Positions 37,373 to 45,919 are shown, numbered from the stretch's first letter. The stretch is DNA of 64,000 nucleotides from Achromobacter sp. MFA1 R4 (GCF_900156745.1 NZ_LT707065.1:6088086-6152085); one strand, 5' to 3'. The notes: generated from the sequence alone by a model not told the origin. Made by a program: numbers and translations.

Positions 37373-37453
37373 TTAACGCCTGCGGAGCCCCATTTCAGGG
37401 GTTACCCTTTCAAGGGCTACCTTAGGAGTTACCTTTTCAAGGGCTACTACCAT
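37373..37453 (-). CDS. Possible leader ORF 2 in rpmI 5' region (26 codons)
   Basis: A short frame whose ATG overlaps the stop of leader ORF 1 (ATGGTAG), allowing translational coupling. The 27-bp tandem repeat is exactly nine codons, so the peptide carries VALEKVTPK followed by VALERVTPE and ends GLRRR. Ending in three consecutive Arg/rare-type codons before TAA is notable. It ends 80 bp before rpmI. No evidence beyond arrangement that it is translated. Confidence 0.3.
   Translation of the reverse strand: MVVALEKVTPKVALERVTPEMGLRRR
37394..37447. repeat. 27-bp tandem repeat in rpmI leader
   Basis: Two adjacent 27-bp copies at 37394-37420 and 37421-37447, sharing caaggg-ctac ends and ttacc-ttt centres, differing at about five positions. 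The length keeps a reading frame. It lies in the transcribed leader between the promoter at 37593-37622 and rpmI. Confidence 0.85.
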
Positions 37454-37533
37454 TCCTGCGGCAAAACTTGTAGACCTGTTGCCACTTCTGGAGGTAACGC
37501 GCAAATTGCTGCGGCCAACTGCACCGCGTTCAT
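37447..37533 (-). CDS. Possible leader ORF 1 in rpmI 5' region (28 codons)
   Basis: A short frame starting at ATG 37533 (MNAVQLAAAICALPPEVA) with GGGAAGAA about nine bases upstream, lying some 50 nt after the predicted transcription start. Its stop overlaps the start of leader ORF 2. A leader peptide here would fit translational or transcriptional control of rpmI-rplT-pheST, but no amino-acid-specific run is visible. Confidence 0.3.
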   Translation of the reverse strand: MNAVQLAAAICALPPEVATGLQVLPQEW

Positions 37534-37592
37534 TTACGCGTTTCTTCCCAGAGCCAGGCAAAAAAGGCGGCCCAGATCCGGGAAAGCCTTTG

Positions 37593-37622
37593 ATTATATG
37601 GTGATTTCCTGCGCTTTGTCGA
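37593..37622 (-). promoter_or_regulatory. Sigma-70 promoter for rpmI-rplT-pheST-ihfA
   Basis: On the minus strand TCGACA (37622-37617), 18 bases, then a perfect TATAAT (37598-37593). It is followed within about 40 nt by a GC hairpin and six T residues, which could terminate early. The transcript would have a leader of about 290 nt before rpmI. Confidence 0.75.
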
Positions 37623-37667
37623 GTCGGGAGCACACCGCGAAGCCGGGCGACGCGCGGCCCGCGGCGA

Positions 37668-39194
37668 TCATACGCCGGGACGCCGGTATTGCACCGCCTG
37701 GGCGACGTGGCTGGCCGCCAGTGTGTCCTCGCCGTCCAGATCGGCGATCGTGCGGGCAACCCGAAGTGCCCGGTGCAGCGCCCGGCCGGACCCCGCAAGG
37801 CGGCGCATGGCCTCCTGCAGCAGCGACTGCGCATCAGGGGCCAGGAGGCAGAACTCATCCAGTTCGGCCCCCGCGAGGTCTGCGTTCGCCTTGCCTTGGC
37901 GGGCATACTGGCGCTCGCGGCAACGCATTACGCGCTCCCGGACGGCGGCGGAAGGCTCGCCAGGCGGCGCGGCCATCCAGACCGGATCGGAAGGCGGCAA
38001 CACCACGTGCAGGTCGATTCGGTCCAGCAGCGGACCGGAGATCTTGCCCGCGTACCGCGCTACCTGATCCGGCGTGCACGAGCATGTGCGCACCGGATGA
38101 CCGCGCCATCCGCACGGGCAGGGATTCATGGCGGCGACGAGCTGGAACCGGGCCGGAAATTGCGCGGCGTACAGGGCCCGAGCAATGACCACCCTGCCCG
38201 CCTCCAGCGGTTCGCGCAGCGCCTCCAGTGAACGGCGACTGAACTCGGGCAGTTCATCCAGGAAGAGCACGCCGTGGTGGGCCAGGCTGATTTCGCCGGG
38301 GCGCGGCCGGCTGCCCCCGCCAACCAGCGCCGCGACCGACGTGGAATGATGCGGCGCCCTGAACGGCGGCTGCCCGCTGAGCGTGTCCGGCAATCCGGCC
38401 ATCGCCGCCACGGCGGCGGCTTCCAGCGCCTGGCTGCGGTCAAGCGGGGGCAGCAGGCCCGGCAGGCGAGCGGCCAACATACTCTTGCCCGCCCCCGGCG
38501 GCCCCAGCATGAGGAGGCTGTGGCCGCCCGCCGCCGCGACCTCCAGCGCCCGCCGGGCACCGGGCTGCCCGCGAACGTCCGACAGGCAAGGCACTGGCGC
38601 GGGGGTCGGCCAGGGATTTGGAGCGGCATTGGGCAGCAGGCAGGCCCCCGCCGCATGCGCCGCCACGTCCGCCAGGCAGCGTGCCGACAGCACCCGCAAC
38701 CCGGGTACCCAGGCCGCCTGCTCGGCGCTGCCGGCAGGCAGGATCAACGTGGCGTCCGGCGCGTCCCGCGCCACGCTCAACGCGATGACCAGCGGCGCGG
38801 CGACCGGCACGAGCGCCCCGGTCAGGGAGAGCTCGCCGGCAAGCACCAGGTGCGCCAGCGCGGGATCGGGCGCGGCAGGTTGCGCGCCGTCGCTGGGGGG
38901 AGCGGCCAGTTGCCCGGAGGCGAGCAGCAGCCCCAGCGCGATGGGCAGGTCGAAGCGGCCGGACTCTTTGGGCATGTCCGCCGGCGACAGGCTGACCGTG
39001 ATGCGCCCGGCGGGAAACTCGAAGCCACTGCTGAGGATGGCCGCCCTTACGCGCTCGCGGCTTTCGCGGACCTCGGTGTCGGCCAGGCCCACTACATTGA
39101 ATCCCGGCAACCCGGGTCCCAGGTGCGTTTCGACGCGGACCGCGTGGGCGTGCATGCCACAAAGGGCCCTGCTGGCGAGTACGGCAAGCGTCAT
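37668..39194 (-). CDS. comM: Magnesium-chelatase-like AAA+ ATPase ComM/YifB
   Basis: A 508-residue AAA+ helicase-like protein involved in processing natural-transformation DNA branch points in related bacteria. The N-terminal Lon-like domain begins MTLAVLASRALCGMHAHAV; Walker A is GPPGAGKS, Walker B LFLDELPEF, and a Cys-rich insert PCPCGWRGHPVRTCSC follows, as in YifB. AGGAG precedes ATG 39194; an upstream frame continuing to 39242 is out of keeping with the family start. It stands between rpmI and ubiK. Confidence 0.95.
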   Translation of the reverse strand: MTLAVLASRALCGMHAHAVRVETHLGPGLPGFNVVGLADTEVRESRERVRAAILSSGFEFPAGRITVSLSPADMPKESGRFDLPIALGLLLASGQLAAPPSDGAQPAAPDPALAHLVLAGELSLTGALVPVAAPLVIALSVARDAPDATLILPAGSAEQAAWVPGLRVLSARCLADVAAHAAGACLLPNAAPNPWPTPAPVPCLSDVRGQPGARRALEVAAAGGHSLLMLGPPGAGKSMLAARLPGLLPPLDRSQALEAAAVAAMAGLPDTLSGQPPFRAPHHSTSVAALVGGGSRPRPGEISLAHHGVLFLDELPEFSRRSLEALREPLEAGRVVIARALYAAQFPARFQLVAAMNPCPCGWRGHPVRTCSCTPDQVARYAGKISGPLLDRIDLHVVLPPSDPVWMAAPPGEPSAAVRERVMRCRERQYARQGKANADLAGAELDEFCLLAPDAQSLLQEAMRRLAGSGRALHRALRVARTIADLDGEDTLAASHVAQAVQYRRPGV

Positions 39195-39323
39195 GGCGGT
39201 CTCCTGTGGGTGCGGGGCCGCCAAGTATCCGCAAAAACACAAACGGCCGCGCAGGCGGCCGTGACAAAACCATCTCGCTCGGAACCGCCTGCGGGCGGGC
39301 AGCGAGAAGCCTTGCTGACTTGT

Positions 39324-39599
39324 TTACTTGTCCAGACCCGCGCCCGGCCCCTTGTCCAGACCAGACAGGCGCTCTTCCATCTGCTGGACCTGGGCCGCCA
39401 GTTGATCCACTCGTGCGCGTGTGCGGGCAAGCAGGTCGGCCTGCACGTCGAACTCTTCGCGGGTGACCAGGTCCAGCTTGGAAAATGCCTGCGTCATCAT
39501 GGCGCGCACGTTGCGCTCCACGTCCGCCGCCGGACTGCGGGCGATCAGGTCGGAGATGTTCTTCTGAAGGTCTTCCATCCACTGGGTGCGATTGTTCAT
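39324..39599 (-). CDS. ubiK: Ubiquinone biosynthesis accessory factor UbiK
   Basis: A 91-residue coiled-coil protein of the BMFP family; it helps assemble the ubiquinone biosynthesis complex and promotes membrane fusion in vitro. The sequence MNNRTQWMEDLQKNISDLIAR and the long helix RTRARVDQLAAQVQQMEERL are typical. It lies 129 bp upstream of comM on the same strand. The next gene, glnK, is on the other strand after a long gap. Confidence 0.92.
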   Translation of the reverse strand: MNNRTQWMEDLQKNISDLIARSPAADVERNVRAMMTQAFSKLDLVTREEFDVQADLLARTRARVDQLAAQVQQMEERLSGLDKGPGAGLDK

Positions 39600-40154
39600 A
39601 CGGGGCCTCTCTGAGTTCTCGATGCCTCAAGTGTAGTGCGTCGGATGACGGGTTTCAGGTGCGCCCATTTGTGTTCGCCCAAAAAAAGGGGCGGGCCGCA
39701 TGCGGTGACCGCCCTTCAAAGCACAGGAGAAAACCGGGCTGCCTGACGGCAACCCCCTACCAACACCGCTAGCCGCGCCGCCGATCGCTCCGGCCGCGCC
39801 GTGCATCGTCCATATGTCCGATGCGCATCCTGATTCGGATTCTTCTCGAGCCCCGCGCAGGCAACAAGCGGGCCCGTGTAAACCCTCGTATCACGATCGC
39901 TCCCCAATTTAGGCTCCGCCTTCCGGCAAACAGCAGGACGGCTGCGCGCACGCCTGGCCCGAAAGCCCCGGCCCGCAACGCTCAGCGCCCGGCTACGCAC
40001 CATCGGGCGGCGCACGGGTTGGGGCGCGGGCTGGCCAGCGCGCCGATCGGGTGTGCATTAAATCGCTACAAATCGGCCCTGCCGAACACATCCGGTTGCA
40101 TGCCCCCGTTCGCCCGGCCGCGCACCAAACTGAGGCCACCATGCCGTGCATTAC
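39600..40154. other. Gene-free region between ubiK and the glnK promoter
   Basis: About 555 bp with no supported gene. It contains the ubiK promoter at its left end and runs into the NtrC site of glnK at its right end. Reading frames across it have no Shine-Dalgarno or family resemblance. A short Cys/Arg-rich plus-strand stretch was examined and rejected. An extra gene often seen in this position in relatives was not found. Confidence 0.4.
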
Positions 40155-40169
40155 GCACCATTATGGTGC
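40155..40169. promoter_or_regulatory. NtrC binding site upstream of glnK
   Basis: GCACCATTATGGTGC is a 15-bp palindrome that matches the NtrC consensus (gcac-N7-gtgc). It lies 66 bp from the -24/-12 promoter, a normal enhancer distance. Nitrogen starvation would activate glnK-amtB through it. Confidence 0.85.
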
Positions 40170-40220
40170 TGTTGCGCACAATTTCCGCGCCTTCCCGGGC
40201 CTTGCAGCCTCGCCCGGACA

Positions 40221-40236
40221 TGGCATGGATATTGCT
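40221..40236 (+). promoter_or_regulatory. Sigma-54 (-24/-12) promoter of glnK-amtB
   Basis: TGGCATG-N4-TTGCT, with GG at 40222 and GC at 40234 exactly 12 bases apart as required. The element lies about 36 bp before the glnK start codon. Nitrogen control through RpoN and NtrC is the expected mechanism. Confidence 0.9.
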
Positions 40237-40248
40237 TTACCCAGGTAG

Positions 40249-40611
<363 letters not shown>

Positions 40612-40639
40612 ATAAATAAAGACTCAATGGAGCCTGAAA

Positions 40640-41878
40640 ATGGATAAAGCAGATATCTCCTGGTTGCTCGTCTCTACCCTGCTTGTATTGATGATGGCCG
40701 TACCCGGTCTGGCGATGTTCTATGGCGGCCTGGTACGCAGCAAGAACGTGTTGTCCGTACTGCTGCAAGTGTTGTGCACGTTCGTGCTGGGCCTGGTCCT
40801 CTGGTTCATCTATGGATATTCCCTCGCGTTCACGGAAGGCAATGCCTTCTTCGGCGGCCTGTCGCGCGCCTTCTTCTCGGGCATGTTCAACCCGGCCGAC
40901 GGCACGTATGCCATGTCGAATAGCCTGACCGAGCTGCTGTTCGCCTCGTTCCAGGCCACGTTCGCCGGCATCACGTGCGCGCTGGTCGTCGGCAGCTTCG
41001 CCGAACGCGCCCGCTTTTCGGCGGTGCTGGTGTTCACGGTGATCTGGTTCACGTTTGCCTACGTTCCCATTGCGCACATGGTGTGGTTCGCCTCCGAAAC
41101 CGCGCCGGGCCTGCTGAACGCCCAGGGCGCGCTGGACTTCGCAGGCGGCACGGTGGTGCACATCAACGCCGGCGTGGCCGGCCTGGTGGGCGCTTACGTG
41201 GTCGGCAAGCGCGTGGGGTATGGCCGCGAAGCCATGCAGCCGCACAACCTGCCGATGACCTTCGTGGGCGCTGCCCTGCTGTGGGTGGGCTGGTTCGGCT
41301 TCAACGCCGGCTCCGCGCTGGCCGCCAATGAAAACTCCACCCTGGCCTTCTTCAATACGATGATCGCCACCGCGGGCGCCGTCCTGGCCTGGCTGTTCAC
41401 GGAATGGGCCATCAAGGGCAAGCCCTCGATGCTGGGTGCCGCTTCCGGCGCCATCGCCGGCCTGGTCGGCATCACTCCCGCCGCTGGCCTGGTCGGCCCG
41501 GTGGGCGCCTTGATCATCGGCGTGATTGCCGGCGTGGTCTGCGTCTGGGGCGTGAACGGCCTGAAGCGCCTGCTGCGTGCCGATGACGCGCTGGACGTGT
41601 TCGGCATCCACGGCGTGGGCGGCATTGTCGGCGCCCTGCTGACCGGCGTGTTCAATGCCCAGGTCTTCGGCGGCCCCGGCCTGGCCGAACCCGGCATGAT
41701 CGCCCACCAGGTGTGGGTCCAGCTCGAAGGCGTGCTGCTGACCATTGTCTGGTCCGGCGTGGTGGCATGGATTGCGTACAAGATCGCCAACGCCCTGTGC
41801 GGCCTGCGTGTGCCGGAAGACCAGGAACGCGAAGGCCTGGACGTCACCAGCCACGGCGAGTCCGCCTACCACAGCTAA
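40640..41878 (+). CDS. amtB: Ammonium transporter AmtB
   Basis: A 412-residue trimeric channel of the Amt/Rh family with eleven membrane helices. The twin-His pore lining is visible in VVHINAGVAG and FGIHGVGGI, and the conserved FYGGLVRSKN motif is at the N-terminus. GGAG precedes the ATG. Together with glnK it forms the nitrogen-starvation uptake operon. Two terminator-type hairpins follow the stop. Confidence 0.97.
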   Translation: MDKADISWLLVSTLLVLMMAVPGLAMFYGGLVRSKNVLSVLLQVLCTFVLGLVLWFIYGYSLAFTEGNAFFGGLSRAFFSGMFNPADGTYAMSNSLTELLFASFQATFAGITCALVVGSFAERARFSAVLVFTVIWFTFAYVPIAHMVWFASETAPGLLNAQGALDFAGGTVVHINAGVAGLVGAYVVGKRVGYGREAMQPHNLPMTFVGAALLWVGWFGFNAGSALAANENSTLAFFNTMIATAGAVLAWLFTEWAIKGKPSMLGAASGAIAGLVGITPAAGLVGPVGALIIGVIAGVVCVWGVNGLKRLLRADDALDVFGIHGVGGIVGALLTGVFNAQVFGGPGLAEPGMIAHQVWVQLEGVLLTIVWSGVVAWIAYKIANALCGLRVPEDQEREGLDVTSHGESAYHS

Positions 41879-41888
41879 ACGCTGCAAC

Positions 41889-41913
41889 ACCCCGCTGCGC
41901 CTCGCAGCGGGGT
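41889..41913 (+). repeat. Hairpin after amtB
   Basis: An 11-bp GC stem (accccgctgcg/cgcagcggggt) with a three-base loop, lying ten bases past the amtB stop. No T-run follows; it probably protects or pauses the transcript ahead of the real terminator. Confidence 0.6.
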
Positions 41914-41927
41914 AGGTATCAAGAAAA

Positions 41928-41957
41928 GAGCCCTTCATCACGAAGGGCTCTTTTTTA
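41928..41957 (+). terminator. Intrinsic terminator of glnK-amtB
   Basis: A 9-bp stem (gagcccttc/gaagggctc) with a five-base loop followed by six T. The IS element begins just seven bases later. Confidence 0.92.
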
Positions 41958-41963
41958 TTTGCT

Positions 41964-41991
41964 TGACCCGTCCTGGAATTGGTTGACACCT
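41964..41991 (+). repeat. IS left terminal inverted repeat
   Basis: 28 bp starting TGACCCGTCCTG and ending GGTTGACACCT; 25 of 28 bases match the reverse complement of the right end. Confidence 0.93.
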
Positions 41992-42016
41992 TTTTGAGAG
42001 AAAAAGGGAGAGTCAA

Positions 42017-42415
42017 TTGGAATCAAGGATCAAGCGCACCCAGCGGGACTACAGCCTGGCTTTTAAACTGTCCGTTGTCGAGCAGGTGGAAAAAGGCGAG
42101 CTGACGTACAAAGAGGCTCAGCGCCGCTATGGAATCCAAGGTCGGTCGACGGTGCTGGTGTGGCTGCGCAAGCATGGTCGGCCGGGACTAAGCGGCTGGA
42201 GCCTGCCGACGGTCAGAGGAGTGGACATGGATCGTCAAGGCAAAGTGCTTACCCCCGAGCAGCGGATCAAGGAACTGGAGATTCAGCTCAAGGAAGCCCG
42301 CGAGAAGGCGCAGTTGTTTGAGGCCGTGGTCAATGTGTTGGAGAAGGATTACGGGGTACGCGTCGTAAAAAAGCCTTTGGGCAAGTCCTCACGCAAAAGC
42401 TCGTCCAAGGGCTGA
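42017..42415 (+). CDS. IS3-family transposase OrfA
   Basis: A 132-residue protein with a helix-turn-helix near the N-terminus (FKLSVVEQVEKGELTYKEAQRRYG) and a leucine-zipper-like coil (IKELEIQLKEAREKAQLF). It likely starts at TTG 42017 with gggag upstream. It recognises the IS ends and regulates transposition. Frameshifting from it into orfB makes the full transposase. Confidence 0.9.
   Translation: MESRIKRTQRDYSLAFKLSVVEQVEKGELTYKEAQRRYGIQGRSTVLVWLRKHGRPGLSGWSLPTVRGVDMDRQGKVLTPEQRIKELEIQLKEAREKAQLFEAVVNVLEKDYGVRVVKKPLGKSSRKSSSKG
42367..42373 (+). other. Programmed -1 frameshift site (A6G)
   Basis: AAAAAAG in the orfA 3' end, 40 bases before the orfA stop. orfB begins in the -1 frame relative to orfA, so slippage here would join them, as in other IS3 elements. 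Confidence 0.85.
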
Positions 42416-42417
42416 GC

Positions 42418-43245
42418 GTGGCAAGGGCTTGCCGTTACATGGGCCATAGCCGCCAGGCGTATTACAAGAGCAGGCATAAAGAGCGCGAGCGCCAGCAGCA
42501 GGCATGCCAAGTGGTATCAATGGTCACCGCGCTGCGGGTACGTCAACCGAAGTTGGGTACGCGCAAGCTGCATCACGTGCTGGGCCAGCCGCTACGCGAG
42601 GCGGGGATCAAGGCCGGGCGCGATGCGCTGTTCGACATCCTGCGCAGCGCCCGGATGCTGGTGCGGCCGCGCCGGGCGTATCACAAGACCACAGATAGCC
42701 ATCACCGCTTCCGACGCCACCCGAACCTGCTCAAGGCAGGCGAAGGCCAAGTGGTGCCGACGGGCCCCGAGCAGGTCTGGGTAGCCGACATCACCTACCT
42801 GCCGACCGCCCAGCGGTGCACCTACTTGAGCTTGGTGACTGACGCCTACTCGCGCAAGATCGTGGGGTACCACGTGGCAGAGAATCTGCAAACCGAGGGG
42901 GTGCGCCGCGCACTGGAGATGGCGCTGCGCTCGCGGCGCTCGAGCCAATCGCTGGTGCACCACTCGGATCGAGGAATCCAGTATTGCTCAACGTACTACC
43001 AGCGCCTGCACGCGCGGCACGGCATCCGTTGCTCAATGACTGACGGCTACGACTGCTACCAGAATGCCTTGGCAGAACGGGTCAACGGCATCCTGAAGGG
43101 AGAGTTGTTGCTCCACAGGCCCGCTGATCTGGCCCAAGCCCGGCTCATGGTCAAGCAGTCCGTCGATATCTACAACACCGAGCGACCGCACCTGTCCCTA
43201 CAATGCAAAACACCCGATGAAGTTCATCGGGTGTTCAGTCCGTAG
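42418..43245 (+). CDS. IS3-family transposase OrfB (DDE integrase domain)
   Basis: A 275-residue catalytic part of the IS3 transposase. The acidic triad is D in VWVADITYL, D in HHSDRGIQY and E in NALAERVNG, with 35 residues between the last two, the D-D-35-E spacing. It is in the -1 frame relative to orfA and follows its stop by two bases; GTG 42418 is a possible independent start. No stop or frameshift interrupts it. Confidence 0.93.
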   Translation: MARACRYMGHSRQAYYKSRHKERERQQQACQVVSMVTALRVRQPKLGTRKLHHVLGQPLREAGIKAGRDALFDILRSARMLVRPRRAYHKTTDSHHRFRRHPNLLKAGEGQVVPTGPEQVWVADITYLPTAQRCTYLSLVTDAYSRKIVGYHVAENLQTEGVRRALEMALRSRRSSQSLVHHSDRGIQYCSTYYQRLHARHGIRCSMTDGYDCYQNALAERVNGILKGELLLHRPADLAQARLMVKQSVDIYNTERPHLSLQCKTPDEVHRVFSP

Positions 43246-43267
43246 CCTGCTACGGATACCGTGCCGT

Positions 43268-43295
43268 AGGTGTCAACCTATGGCAGGACGGGTCA
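43268..43295 (-). repeat. IS right terminal inverted repeat
   Basis: 28 bp, reverse complement starting TGACCCGTCCTG. Followed by gct, matching the left flank. Confidence 0.93.
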
Positions 43296-43311
43296 GCTAC
43301 GCCGCAAAAAA

Positions 43312-45123
43312 TCAGACTGGACCGAGGGCATCCAGGTCGACGGGCAGCGCCCGATTCAGCGCCGCCGCCACCTTGATGCGCAGCGCATTGGAATGCGCCC
43401 GGCGGATTTCGCGTTTGACGTCCAGGAGCTGCTGGGGGTGCATCGAGAACTCGGTCAGGCCCAGTCCCAGCAGCAGCCGCGTCATGCGCGAGTCGCCCGC
43501 CATTTCGCCGCAGACGGCGACCGGCTTGCCCGCGCGTTCGCCGGCGTTGATGGTGTTGGCCACCAGGCGCAGGACCGCCGGGTGCAGCGGGTCGTACAGC
43601 CCCGCCACATCGTGGTCGCCCCGGTCGATGGCGAGCGTGTATTGAATCAGGTCGTTGGTGCCGATGGACAGGAAGTCCAGCGCCTGGGCGAAGGGTTCGA
43701 TCGCAATGGCGATCGCGGGAACCTCGACCATGGCGCCCACTTCCATGTGCGGCGCATAGGCCTGGCCCCGGGCGTCGAGCTCGCGCCGGGCAGCCTCGAT
43801 CGCGGCCTTGGTGGCCACGACCTCATGCATATGGGAGATCATCGGGATCAGCAGCCGCACCGGCCCGTGGGCCGAGGCGCGCAGGATCGCCCGCAACTGG
43901 GTCGCGAACATTTCCGGACGCGCGAGGCAATAGCGGATGGCGCGCTGGCCCAGCGCGGGGTTGGTTGCGACGGTGGCTTCGCCGTCCAGGGTCTTGTCCG
44001 AACCGATGTCCAGCGTGCGGATCGTGACGGGCCGGCCGGCCATGACCTTCACGACAGAGGCATAGGCCTCGTACTGTTCTTCTTCGCCGGGCAGGTCCGG
44101 CCGCCCCATGAAGAGGAATTCGCTGCGAAAGAGCCCGATGCCATGCGCGCCGGACGCCAGCGCAATCGCGGCTTCGTCCGGCAGCTCGATGTTGGCATGC
44201 AGGACGATGTCGATCCCGTCCAGGGTGATGGAGGGCTCGTCGCGCAAGAGGCTGAGCTCCGCGCGCTCGTCCGCGTAGACGGCTTGCCGGCGGCGGTATT
44301 CCTCGAGGATGCGGTCCGATGGATTGACCACCACCGCGCCGACCGAACCGTCGATGATCAGCATGTCGCCGTCGCGGACCAGTTCGCGCACATTGCCCAT
44401 TGCGACCACCGCGGGCACGCCCATGCTGCGCGCGACGATCGCCGTGTGCGAGGTCGGGCCGCCCAGGTCGGTGACGAAGGCGGCGAACCGGCCGCCGCGC
44501 AGACGCAGCATGTCCGCGGGAGAGATATCATGCGCCACCACGACCAGGGCGTCGTCGCCGCCCATGTGGGACATGTCGGGCAGAATGGCCGAGGTGCCCG
44601 CCAGAACGTGCAGCACACGTTCGATCACCTGGCGCACATCCGCCCCGCGCTCGCGCAGGTATTCGTCCTCCATGGCGTCGAACTGCTGCCCCAGGATCTG
44701 GCCCTGCGTCGTCAACGCCCATTCGGCGTTGTAGTGGCGCTCGGCGATCAGGGCAAGCGTCTGTTCGGCCAACAGGGGATCGCCCAGCAACAGGCTATGG
44801 ACATTGAGCATCGCACCCAGTTCGCGCGGCGCGTCGGCCGGCAGCGTGTCGGCCAGTTGCAGCAGTTCCTGCTGCGCCGATGCCAGGGCTTGGGTCAGGC
44901 GGCTGCTTTCGGCGGGCACGTCTTCCGGCGCGATGCGGTAGTGCGCGACTTCCAGCGCGGCGGCGCCCATGACGACGGCGCGGCCGATGGCGTATCCCTT
45001 GGCGACGCCTTTTCCGTACAGACACACAACGGGGCTGGCAGAGCCAGCCCCGTTGCGAGCGTCGGAGGGGGACGCGGACGAACCGGCCGAAGCGGGGCCC
45101 CGGCCGGTTGCTTCAGAAGGCAT
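43312..45123 (-). CDS. ptsI: PTS Enzyme I (phosphoenolpyruvate-protein phosphotransferase)
   Basis: A 603-residue enzyme that autophosphorylates from PEP and passes phosphate to HPr. The phosphorylated His is H226 in GGPTSHTAIVAR; the C-terminal PEP-binding domain has FLSIGTNDLIQY and CGEMAG. The start is ATG 45123, one base after the ptsH stop, so the pair is translationally coupled. It lies 14 bp from the IS end, intact. Confidence 0.96.
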   Translation of the reverse strand: MPSEATGRGPASAGSSASPSDARNGAGSASPVVCLYGKGVAKGYAIGRAVVMGAAALEVAHYRIAPEDVPAESSRLTQALASAQQELLQLADTLPADAPRELGAMLNVHSLLLGDPLLAEQTLALIAERHYNAEWALTTQGQILGQQFDAMEDEYLRERGADVRQVIERVLHVLAGTSAILPDMSHMGGDDALVVVAHDISPADMLRLRGGRFAAFVTDLGGPTSHTAIVARSMGVPAVVAMGNVRELVRDGDMLIIDGSVGAVVVNPSDRILEEYRRRQAVYADERAELSLLRDEPSITLDGIDIVLHANIELPDEAAIALASGAHGIGLFRSEFLFMGRPDLPGEEEQYEAYASVVKVMAGRPVTIRTLDIGSDKTLDGEATVATNPALGQRAIRYCLARPEMFATQLRAILRASAHGPVRLLIPMISHMHEVVATKAAIEAARRELDARGQAYAPHMEVGAMVEVPAIAIAIEPFAQALDFLSIGTNDLIQYTLAIDRGDHDVAGLYDPLHPAVLRLVANTINAGERAGKPVAVCGEMAGDSRMTRLLLGLGLTEFSMHPQQLLDVKREIRRAHSNALRIKVAAALNRALPVDLDALGPV

Positions 45124-45124
45124 T

Positions 45125-45394
45125 CTATTCCTGCTCACCGAATTTGCTGTCGAACAAGGTTTCGATTTCGGAAAGGGCCTGCTCGGCATCGCTGCCGGAA
45201 GCCTCCAGCTTGACCGTCACGCCGAGCCCGGCTGCGAGCATCATGACGCCCATGATGCTCTTGGCGTTCACACGCTGCGCACCTCGGGAGATGAAGATTT
45301 CGCTGGAGAACTTGCTTGCAAGCTGCGTCAGCTTGGCCGCGGCCCGAGCGTGCAATCCCAGTTTGTTGCTGATGACAATGTCAGTATTAGGCAT
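45125..45394 (-). CDS. ptsH: HPr phosphocarrier protein
   Basis: An 89-residue phosphocarrier. The active-site H15 (LGLHARAAAK) and S46 (NAKSIMGVM, the site of HPr kinase in some bacteria) are both in place. It lies between EIIA and ptsI on the minus strand. No sugar-specific EIIBC genes are nearby, so a regulatory role is more likely. Confidence 0.96.
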   Translation of the reverse strand: MPNTDIVISNKLGLHARAAAKLTQLASKFSSEIFISRGAQRVNAKSIMGVMMLAAGLGVTVKLEASGSDAEQALSEIETLFDSKFGEQE

Positions 45395-45502
45395 AGGAAA
45401 GAGGATGACCGCGGGCTACGCCGCGGTGTTGATCGCAGCCAATCGTCGAACCGATCTTCGGCTAGAAATAATAGCCGACATAATAGGGCAATTTTCCGCC
45501 CG

Positions 45503-45904
45503 TCAGTCTACACGCAAGACGCCCTGCACCCCGCCGGCGAGCGCCTTTTCGCGCGTCTCGGCCAGCGGCAGGTTGCGGTAAGTCAACGCCCGCAGCAGCA
45601 TCGGCGTGTTGAGCCCCGCCAGCACACAGCACTGGATGCCCTGGGCCTGGGCATCGGCGACGGCGCGCTTGGAAATATTGGCGGGCGTGGCGCCGATCAG
45701 GTCGGTCAACACCAGCACGCCGCCCCCATGATCCTGTTCGAGGATGTCTTTCAGGACATCCGGCGCCAGGTCGTCCGGCAGGTCTTCCGGCTGGATGTCA
45801 TGGATTGCGAGCATGCCGTCCAGATTGCCCATGACGTGGCTCGCGCACTCGCGCATGGCGGCGCCCAGGGGCGCATGCACGACGATCACAATACCCGTGG
45901 TCAT
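45503..45904 (-). CDS. PTS mannose-type EIIA component
   Basis: A 133-residue EIIA of the mannose family. The phospho-accepting His is H10 (IVIVVHAPLG). The domain LVLTDLIGATPANISK is characteristic. Without EIIB and EIIC permease genes it probably serves a regulatory phosphorelay, as described for the Bordetella/Ralstonia-type incomplete PTS. It is 15 bp from the gshB stop and 108 bp ahead of ptsH. Confidence 0.93.
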   Translation of the reverse strand: MTTGIVIVVHAPLGAAMRECASHVMGNLDGMLAIHDIQPEDLPDDLAPDVLKDILEQDHGGGVLVLTDLIGATPANISKRAVADAQAQGIQCCVLAGLNTPMLLRALTYRNLPLAETREKALAGGVQGVLRVD

Positions 45905-45919
45905 GTTGGTTCCGGGGAA

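Larger units (their letters stand above)
41961..43298. mobile_element. Intact IS3-family element with 3-bp target duplication
   Basis: A 1332-bp insertion (41964-43295) with 28-bp imperfect ends beginning TGACCCG and ending CGGGTCA, and the flanking triplet gct on both sides, at 41961-41963 and 43296-43298. It carries the two overlapping frames, orfA and orfB, of IS3-type transposases with a frameshift signal. It sits between the amtB terminator and the ptsI stop codon, in a tail-to-tail gap, so no gene is broken. All parts look functional. Confidence 0.95.

Noticed and set aside
37373..37906. 177-codon minus-strand frame overlapping the comM 3' end and the rpmI leader
   Set aside because: Its upper part is a shadow of comM in another frame; only the last 26 codons, within the leader, are worth separate mention.
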